Shown here piece after piece: positions 53,416 through 59,575 of a stretch of DNA of 64,000 nucleotides. Position numbers and translations under genes: made by a program. Every line of letters starts with the position of its first letter. Position 1 is the first letter of the stretch. The notes beneath the pieces are model-generated. The model saw only the letters and a list, made by a program, of their open reading frames with translations, was not told where the DNA came from and made no database searches. Source of the DNA: UBA940 sp045613745 (GTDB lineage Bacteria; Bacteroidota; Bacteroidia; Bacteroidales; Rikenellaceae); NCBI GenBank assembly GCA_045613745.1, contig JAZLBP010000001.1, positions 1 through 64,000 on the forward strand. Direction: 5' to 3'.

Positions 53416-53857
53416 AGTGGTGTGTTTTAGATTGTTTTTCTTCGGCGGACCGAAGAGTCACAGACAACTCAAAGGAGGCTCATCTGCCTTGTAAAGTTAC
53501 AAAATAATTCTCGGATTTCTCACCCATCACTCCCAAAATTGCCAACATTCGACCTTGCGCAACACTTATTTTTTGCCCCAAAAGCGAGTTGAAAGCGGGG
53601 AATTTCACCCCTAAATGGGGAATTTCGTCCCAAAAACCACCAAAAACCGACATTTCGGGGGTGGGTAAAGACCTTTTTTCGACAGGTTACAAAAAAATGC
53701 ACCAAATTCGCCGTCGAAAGTTTTTCCAACAGTTTTCAATAGTTTTTTGTGGTTGCGGTACCAAATCTTTTGAAGATTCTCGTCCGCCCCTGACCAAAGC
53801 AAAACTCACAAACAAAGCTCTCGTTTTAAAAATATAAACACAATCTCTCAAAAGACA
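53416..53857. other. Divergent intergenic region with tandem direct repeats
   Basis: Holds the leader and weak promoter of the barrel-protein gene, and the upstream region of the acyl-CoA synthetase gene. Two copies of GGGGAATTTC at 53597-53606 and 53617-53626 lie exactly 20 bases apart, each followed by a CCC block, as expected for a dimer or tandem operator on one DNA face. A/T-rich stretches (about 53710-53745) could hold the synthetase promoter (TAGTTTTT), but no clear TAnnTTTG box is seen. Confidence 0.5.
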
Positions 53858-55504
53858 ATGAAACACTTTTTGTACTATTTCGACCAAGCGGTGCGCAAAA
53901 ACTGGGACGCCCCCGCACTTTGCAACTTCCACGGCGAGAGCTTCTCGTTCGGACAAACCGCTGTCGAAATCGAACGCTTACATATATTGATGGAGAGCGC
54001 AGGCGTGGCTCCCGGCGACAAAATCGCAATTTATGCCAAAAACAGCGCACGTTGGGGTGTGGCTTTCTTTGCCATCGCAACCGCCGACGCTGTATCGGTG
54101 CCCATCCTCGGTGACTTCACCGTTGACAGCGCCGCAGGTCTGACAGCACACGCCGAGTGCAAACTCATCTTCACCGAGAAAGCTTCATGGGAGAAGATGA
54201 AGGATATGACCATCGAAGGTCTGGCCGCTGCTATCGACATCGACACATTTGGTGTGTTGTGGAGCGCACAACCCGCAACCGAGGCTGCCGCCGCCGATAT
54301 GGACAACCTGCTGGCTGCCAAGTATCCCCAAGGCATCACTCCCAAAACCATCTCTTATGCAAAGACCGAGATGGACAACCTGCTGATGATTGACTACACC
54401 TCGGGTTCGACCGGCTCGCCCAAAGGCGTAATGCTCACCGCGCGCAACTTCTCGTCGAACATCGAGTTCGGTATCCGCCGCTTGCCCGCTTACCCCGGCG
54501 ATCGTATGTTGTCGATGTTGCCGCTGGCACACCTTTATGGTATGGCTTTTGAGCTGACCTACCCCTTGTGTCAGGGTTGTGCAATCTACTTCCTGGGTAA
54601 AACCCCCACACCCAGTGTGCTGTTGCAGGCTTTTGCCGAGGTGAAACCCTACCTGATTGTGACCGTACCTTTGGTTATGGAAAAGATATTCCGCAACAAG
54701 GTTATCCCCGTAATCGAGAAGCCCGCTATGAAAGTGGCTCTGGCGATTCCCGGCGTAAGACAACTCATTTGCGGTAAAATACGAAATACCCTGCTGGCTG
54801 CTCTCGGAGGAGAGGTTCGAAGCGTTGTGATTGGAGGAGCAGCCCTCGCAGGTCAAGTTGAGAGCGCTATGCGTATGATCAAGTTCCCCTATACCGTGGG
54901 CTACGGTATGACCGAGTGCGCACCGCTCATCGGTTACGAGGACTGGCAAAAATTCGCCCAACGCTCTTGCGGCAAACCCGTTTCGGGAATGGAAGTACGT
55001 ATCGCTTCCGAGAACGAGAGAGAGATTGTGGGAGAGATTCAAGTGAAGGGTGACAACGTTACCATCGGTTACTTCAAAAATCCCGAAGCGACTGCTGCCG
55101 CATTTACCGACGACGGATGGTTCCGCACTGGTGACCTCGGTGTGAAGGACGCCAAAGAGAATATCTACATCCGCGGACGTAGCAAAGCGATGATTCTGAG
55201 CGCAAACGGCCAGAACATCTACCCCGAGGAGATTGAGGACAAACTCAATAATATGCCTTCGGTTTCGGAGTCGCTGGTGGTTGAGCGCGGCAAGGGCAAA
55301 TTGGTGGCTTTGGTTGCAGCCGACACAGCAGGCAAACCTATGACCGAGGAGCTCAAACAACAAATCGAGCAAACAATGGCTGCCAACCTCGTAGAGCTGA
55401 ACGCCTTGTTGCCCAACTACAGCAAGGTGGCTGCAATCGAGCTTATCGAGGGTGAGTTTGAGAAGACTCCCAAGCGCAGCATCAAACGCTTCCTGTACAG
55501 TTAG
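53858..55504 (+). CDS. AMP-binding long-chain acyl-CoA synthetase
   Basis: Activates fatty acids to acyl-CoA through acyl-AMP. 548 residues of the ANL superfamily with the P-loop DYTSGSTGSPKGVM, the GYGMTECAPLI motif, the DGWFRTGDLG motif and the C-terminal lysine region (TPKRSIKRF). No signal peptide. It stands alone between two long intergenic regions. Confidence 0.93.
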   Translation: MKHFLYYFDQAVRKNWDAPALCNFHGESFSFGQTAVEIERLHILMESAGVAPGDKIAIYAKNSARWGVAFFAIATADAVSVPILGDFTVDSAAGLTAHAECKLIFTEKASWEKMKDMTIEGLAAAIDIDTFGVLWSAQPATEAAAADMDNLLAAKYPQGITPKTISYAKTEMDNLLMIDYTSGSTGSPKGVMLTARNFSSNIEFGIRRLPAYPGDRMLSMLPLAHLYGMAFELTYPLCQGCAIYFLGKTPTPSVLLQAFAEVKPYLIVTVPLVMEKIFRNKVIPVIEKPAMKVALAIPGVRQLICGKIRNTLLAALGGEVRSVVIGGAALAGQVESAMRMIKFPYTVGYGMTECAPLIGYEDWQKFAQRSCGKPVSGMEVRIASENEREIVGEIQVKGDNVTIGYFKNPEATAAAFTDDGWFRTGDLGVKDAKENIYIRGRSKAMILSANGQNIYPEEIEDKLNNMPSVSESLVVERGKGKLVALVAADTAGKPMTEELKQQIEQTMAANLVELNALLPNYSKVAAIELIEGEFEKTPKRSIKRFLYS

Positions 55505-55690
55505 TAAAAGACAACAACCTCGACGCAGCCTCACATAGCGTCGAAAATAAGAGAGGGCGACCCGAAACGGATTAATGTGTGTGTGATTTTGTGAGAGAGT
55601 TCGGGTCACGTGAGAGAGAATAATAAGTGAGGGTGATTTTGTTGGAGAGTGTTCCGTGAGGAGATACCAATCGGAACACTCATTTTTAAG
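55505..55690 (+). other. GA-rich region with three successive hairpins
   Basis: Three inverted repeats: TCGACGC/GCGTCGA (55520-55544), GACCCGAA/TTCGGGTC (55559-55607) and GAGTGTTCCG/CGGAACACTC (55647-55681, then ATTTTTAA). The second and third are preceded by a near-repeat of GTGATTTTGT and GAGAGT, so part of the region looks duplicated. The top strand is strongly purine-rich. No open frame of useful length. The last hairpin is the likely terminator for the acyl-CoA synthetase transcript. Confidence 0.6.
55647..55690 (+). terminator. Likely terminator of the acyl-CoA synthetase transcript
   Basis: A 10-base-pair stem (55647-55656 with 55672-55681) followed by ATTTTTAAG. Confidence 0.6.
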
Positions 55691-55798
55691 AGAGAGAAAA
55701 AACGAGTATAAATATAGGATAAAACATAAATATATCTCTTAATAACTCTTTTTTATCGATTAAAAGGCGATTTTTGCCGATAAAATGGGTAGAGATTA

Positions 55799-55829
55799 TT
55801 TGCAAATACCTTATTTATTGTTATTTTTG
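55799..55829 (+). promoter_or_regulatory. Consensus promoter in the nhaC upstream region
   Basis: TTTG at 55799-55802, exactly 19 bases, TATTTTTG at 55822-55829: exact consensus. There is no coding frame directly after it. Confidence 0.65.
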
Positions 55830-55835
55830 TATCGT

Positions 55836-55977
55836 AAATACCTAGATTCAGGAAAGGTGGGAAATCCGACCAAGTACTGATGAAGATATTGTAACATTTC
55901 TTCATAATCAGGTAATAATGTTTTTTTGTTGGTAGATCGCGGCAATCTGTGAGGACTGTCGCGGTCGTCTTTTTTTT
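55836..55977 (+). ncRNA. Candidate small RNA or nhaC leader
   Basis: A unit of about 140 bases defined by an exact promoter at its 5' side and a strong intrinsic terminator at its 3' side. An internal hairpin forms from CTGATGAAG (55877-55885) and CTTCATAATCAG (55900-55911, small bulge). No start codon with a frame worth calling. The next gene is nhaC, 58 bases beyond the terminator. It may be a stand-alone sRNA or a cis-acting leader with a terminator as its switch. Not matched to a known class. Confidence 0.45.
55935..55977 (+). terminator. Strong intrinsic terminator ahead of nhaC
   Basis: GATCGCGGCA (55935-55944) pairs with TGTCGCGGTC (55957-55966), a 10-base-pair stem with two G-T pairs, then an eight-T run at 55970-55977. 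Confidence 0.75.
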
Positions 55978-56004
55978 CGGTGGAGTGATGTGCACTTTTT
56001 TTTG

Positions 56005-56012
56005 TATCTTTG
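56005..56012 (+). promoter_or_regulatory. -7 box (TATCTTTG) of nhaC
   Basis: TATCTTTG at 56005-56012, 24 bases before the nhaC ATG. No good -33 element is seen, so activity may depend on an activator or on readthrough from 55836. Confidence 0.55.
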
Positions 56013-56035
56013 CGCCAGTTTAACGCACCGCAACA

Positions 56036-57457
56036 ATGAAAAGACCAACCATCATCCAATCGCTGATTCCAATCTTTACACTGCTTGTGCTCATCGCGCT
56101 CAACGTGCTGATTGCCGCTGACGACACTATGTCGGGTGCCAACCAGCTGTCGCTATTCATCGCCGCATTTGTGGGCGGATGCATTGCCTTTGCGCGCGGC
56201 ACCTCGTGGGAGGATTTGGTGGGCGGCATTACACGCGCCTTTGCCACAGCCGTACCCTCGATGTTGCTGCTGCTGATGGTGGGTGCACTGGCGGGTAGTT
56301 GGATGACTGCGGGCATCATACCCACGATGATTTACTACGGACTCGAAGTGTTGCGCCCCGAGTTCTTCCTGCCCGCGACGGTGCTTATTACGGTGATTAT
56401 TTCGCTATCTACGGGTAGCTCGTGGTCAACGATAGCAACCATAGGAGTGGCGCTGATTGCCGTAGGTAACGCGCTGGGTATCAATCCTGCGTGGTCGGCG
56501 GGAGCTATCATTTCGGGTGCCTACTTCGGCGACAAGGTGTCGCCCCTGTCCGACACAACAAACCTTGCAGCAACCGTAGCCGAGGTTGAGTTGTTCGACC
56601 ACATACGTTTTATGATGCGCACAACCATACCTTCCATCGTGCTGACACTCATAATCTTCACCATTATGGGTTTTGGCGCGGGTGACTCGCTGACCGACTC
56701 GCAGTCGGTGGGCATCTATCAGGAGGCGATGGCCTCGACCTACAACATCAGCGGATGGTTGATGCTGATACCTCTGTTGGTTGTGGTGTTGATTGCTCGT
56801 CGTGTAGCGGCTGTACCCGCGTTGATGATAGGTATCTTTGCGGCGATGGTGGCTGCGGCTCTGTTTCAGCAGCCCCTGCTCACACAACTCGCAGGCGAGC
56901 CTCTGTCGTGGTCGAGCATCTACGATGTGCTGACACGTTGTGTGTATGGTGTAACCGAGCCCTCGACGGGAGTAGCCGTCGTTGATGACCTCGTTTCGAC
57001 GGGCGGTATGATGGGTATGATGAACACCATCTGGCTGATTATATCGGCGATGATTTTTGCGGGTGTAATGGATGCGGGAGGCTTCATCGAGAGCATAACC
57101 GACGGAATGTTGCGTCATATGAGTCGTCGCGCACCTATGGTGACCGCAACAACCGCAAGCTGTCTGCTATTCAACCTCACAACGGGCGACCAATATATGT
57201 CGATTGTGATTCCGGGCAAGATGTTCCACTCGGCATTCAAGCGCAAAGGTTACGACCCCTGCCTGTTGAGCCGCACACTCGAAGATGGAGCCACAGCCAC
57301 AAGCGTACTCATACCGTGGAACACCTGCGGCGCAACACAAGCAGCCGTCCTCGGAGTAGCAACAGCCGTCTATCTGCCCTTCGCATTCTTCTGCTGGCTC
57401 TCGCCACTCATAACCATACTCTTCGCGTGGCTCGGCATCGCCCAAAGCCGCAAGTAG
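56036..57457 (+). CDS. nhaC: NhaC family Na+/H+ antiporter
   Basis: 473 residues, about eleven to twelve membrane segments. Family signatures include GTSWEDLVGGITRA, LSTGSSWSTIATIG and the mid-membrane GAYFGDKVSPLSDTTNLA with charged residues used in ion exchange. It should expel sodium in exchange for protons (some relatives exchange malate/lactate or other acids). Single gene; its stop is five bases from the left hairpin of repeat copy C. Confidence 0.92.
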   Translation: MKRPTIIQSLIPIFTLLVLIALNVLIAADDTMSGANQLSLFIAAFVGGCIAFARGTSWEDLVGGITRAFATAVPSMLLLLMVGALAGSWMTAGIIPTMIYYGLEVLRPEFFLPATVLITVIISLSTGSSWSTIATIGVALIAVGNALGINPAWSAGAIISGAYFGDKVSPLSDTTNLAATVAEVELFDHIRFMMRTTIPSIVLTLIIFTIMGFGAGDSLTDSQSVGIYQEAMASTYNISGWLMLIPLLVVVLIARRVAAVPALMIGIFAAMVAAALFQQPLLTQLAGEPLSWSSIYDVLTRCVYGVTEPSTGVAVVDDLVSTGGMMGMMNTIWLIISAMIFAGVMDAGGFIESITDGMLRHMSRRAPMVTATTASCLLFNLTTGDQYMSIVIPGKMFHSAFKRKGYDPCLLSRTLEDGATATSVLIPWNTCGATQAAVLGVATAVYLPFAFFCWLSPLITILFAWLGIAQSRK

Positions 57458-57461
57458 TATT

Positions 57462-57834
57462 GTTCTTTTGTATCGACAAAAGAACCAAAAACGAGGCGCA
57501 GACCGCCCGATAAAGTATCAGCCATACCCCATAAACGGAGTATGGCTGATACTTTTATAGACATATGCCACTCGCATTTGATTCATTGACAATTCAAGAA
57601 GAGCAATGCTGCTACTGCGCGTGCAATTAGTTTGTGTCCTTTGAATTATCAAGAGAGCCAAAAAAGGTGCATTTGTCTATATAATAGTAGGAGTCCCATA
57701 AAGGGGCTCCTACTATATTAAACGAGCGGATTGCGGTGGCATAGCCACTTTTACTACTGCCGTTCTCCGTTCTGGCTCCAAAATTTTGGAATAAGGGCGG
57801 CAGCCAATCCCGCCGGTATGCGGTGCATAATAAT
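57462..57834. repeat. Dispersed repeat family, copy C (right end altered)
   Basis: Fills the gap between convergent nhaC and the alcohol dehydrogenase gene. Left hairpin 57462-57485, then a block 57493-57514 identical to the complement of 45410-45431 in copy B. Long hairpins at 57512-57555 and about 57685-57717; bases 57687-57715 are identical to 45213-45241 of copy B. TATAGAC at 57556-57562 and GTCTATA at 57676-57682 flank a core with TTGATTCATTGACAATTCAA at 57578-57597 (one base different from copy B). Instead of the expected right end, 57720-57834 carries sequence related to copy A. No coding potential. Confidence 0.8.
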
Positions 57835-58976
57835 TACTTGCAAGCAAGCAGGATTTGGCGGGCGATTTCGCCGTTGACATTACCTGCTTCGCCGTAGCCT
57901 GCGCCGATTTTGTTGAAACGCTCGGCAATGGTGTCAATCACGCCCTCGGGTACGCCTGCCTCGGTGAGAGTTGTGGCCAAGCCCAGCGACGCAAAGAACT
58001 CGCGAGTGCGGGCGATAGCTTGCTCCACGCGCTCCTCGACTGTACCCTCGGTGATACCCCAGATGCGCTCGCCGTATTGGAGAATCTTACCTTGTTTTTG
58101 TTCGCGCAGCACACTCATAGTTGCGGGCAGAACAATAGCCAGCGATGCGCCGTGAGTAACGCCTGCGAGTGCGGTCAGCTCGTGACCAATCATATGGGTA
58201 GCCCAATCCTCGGTGACACCTTGTGCGATGTAACCGTTGAGAGCCATTGTTGCCGAGAACATAAAGTCGGACATTGTACGATAGTCGGTCTTGTCGGCGC
58301 GGATAAGGGGTGCAATCTCAATCACGGTTTGAAGGATACCCTCCGACCAGCGGTCCATAATTCGCGATTGGTCGGGTGTGGTGAGATATTGCTCCATCAC
58401 GTGAACAAAAATATCCGAGAGTCCGCAGGCGATTTGGAAGTCGGGCAGCGAGTAGATAACCTCGGGATCGAGAATCGAGAACTCGGGATAGCGACCATAG
58501 AAAGGATACTTCTCTTGGGTCTCCTCGCGCGAGATTACCGCTGTGCCGTTCATCTCGGAGCCTGTTGCGGGGATTGTGAGCACCGCTGCCAAGGGAATAC
58601 CGCCACGGTCGGCGCCACGCAAAACCAAATCCCAAGCGTCGTCAGCCGAAGCGATGGCTGCCGAAATCAGTTTGGTGCCGTCGATAACCGAGCCACCACC
58701 CACAGCCAGCAGGAAGTTTACACCCTCGGCTTTGCCTTGTGCCACAGCCTTGCGAAGAGTCTCAACGCGAGGGTTGGGCTCAATGCCCCAGAACTCGCTG
58801 AAATCGCGACCTTGAAGGGCTGCTTTCACTTGGTCGTAAACGCCGTTGCGACGTGCGCTACCGCCACCAAAGGTTACCATAACTTTGGCATCAGCGGGGA
58901 TGAGCTCTGCCAATTTTGCAATCTGACCGCGACCGAAAACCAGACGCGTGGGGTTTTGAAATGAGAAGTTTTGCAT
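57834..58976 (-). CDS. Iron-containing (YqhD/BdhA-like) alcohol dehydrogenase
   Basis: 380 residues, group III metal-dependent alcohol dehydrogenase. NAD(P)-binding GGGS motifs (VTFGGGSARRNG, AVGGGSVIDG) and metal ligands D188, H192, H261 and H275 in the same spacing as in E. coli YqhD. It reduces aldehydes to alcohols with NADPH or acts as butanol dehydrogenase; the exact substrate is not readable. It has a strong promoter of its own. Confidence 0.92.
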   Translation of the reverse strand: MQNFSFQNPTRLVFGRGQIAKLAELIPADAKVMVTFGGGSARRNGVYDQVKAALQGRDFSEFWGIEPNPRVETLRKAVAQGKAEGVNFLLAVGGGSVIDGTKLISAAIASADDAWDLVLRGADRGGIPLAAVLTIPATGSEMNGTAVISREETQEKYPFYGRYPEFSILDPEVIYSLPDFQIACGLSDIFVHVMEQYLTTPDQSRIMDRWSEGILQTVIEIAPLIRADKTDYRTMSDFMFSATMALNGYIAQGVTEDWATHMIGHELTALAGVTHGASLAIVLPATMSVLREQKQGKILQYGERIWGITEGTVEERVEQAIARTREFFASLGLATTLTEAGVPEGVIDTIAERFNKIGAGYGEAGNVNGEIARQILLACK

Positions 58977-59050
58977 AGTGTTTTTATCGTTTTAGTTTGT
59001 TTGTTTCGTGGGGGTTGCCAAAAGGACGCTAACCGACGCGCCCAACCTTA

Positions 59051-59081
59051 CAAAGATACAATTAATAATATAAAAACCAAA
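59051..59081 (-). promoter_or_regulatory. Exact consensus promoter of the alcohol dehydrogenase gene
   Basis: Minus strand TTTG at 59081-59078, 19 bases, TATCTTTG at 59058-59051. The leader is about 70 bases. Confidence 0.8.
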
Positions 59082-59437
59082 ATACGAGCGGCAAAATCCC
59101 GACGACAAAAGGCGTAGTCGAGAGCGCCGCAATCGACAAAAAGCAAGCCGAAAAATAACCGAAAAACAGCCCCAAAAGCGACCTAAAACCACCCACTCCA
59201 AGGCACAAAATACTCAGTGTAAAAATGTTGTAAACTTCAGTTTTTTGACATATCACACAAGGCGTCCCTTCTTGCGCAAACTGAATGTGAAATCGGTAAA
59301 AAATAGACATAAAACCGCCCCCAAAAGGCTCTTTCAGCTGCTGTGGCAGAAAATTTTCGTAGATTTTTTCATCTTGCTTTTTTGAGCGGAAAACCAAACT
59401 TACACTTTACAAGTGCAGTCTGTGTCAGCCGTTTAGA

Positions 59438-59451
59438 ACTTTTGCAAAAGT
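59438..59451. promoter_or_regulatory. Possible operator palindrome upstream of susC
   Basis: Perfect 14-base palindrome ACTTTTGCAAAAGT, about 75 bases upstream of the susC -33 element; a smaller related palindrome (CACTT/AAGTG) lies 35 bases further upstream. A position above the promoter fits an activator site. Confidence 0.4.
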
Positions 59452-59513
59452 GGCGGATTTTGATTGCAGATTTAGACCGAAACACATCCTTTCTGTTCGG
59501 AACTATACTTTGT

Positions 59514-59544
59514 TTTGTTTTTCTCGTCTTTTTTTTTAACTTTG
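59514..59544 (+). promoter_or_regulatory. Exact consensus promoter of susC
   Basis: TTTG at 59514-59517, 19 bases, TAACTTTG at 59537-59544; about 25 bases to the ATG at 59576. Confidence 0.8.
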
Positions 59545-59575
59545 CGCGCTGATAATTAAACATACACTTGTGCAT

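Larger units (their letters stand above)
58977..59575. other. Long divergent intergenic region before susC
   Basis: About 600 bases without a credible gene. Contains the alcohol dehydrogenase promoter (59051-59081, minus) and the susC promoter (59514-59544, plus). Between them lie two palindromes: CACTT-TAC-AAGTG at 59403-59415 and the perfect 14-base ACTTTTGCAAAAGT at 59438-59451, plus an inverted repeat CCGAA/TTCGG at 59477-59500. A minus-strand frame at 59062-59397 is open but overlaps the promoter and has no family features. Confidence 0.55.

Noticed and set aside
53597..53626. CRISPR or satellite repeat
   Set aside because: Only two 10-base copies; too short and too few for an array.
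59062..59397. A 111-residue minus-strand open frame upstream of susC
   Set aside because: It runs into the alcohol dehydrogenase promoter, has no family features or start context, and its composition is that of an A/T-rich intergenic region.
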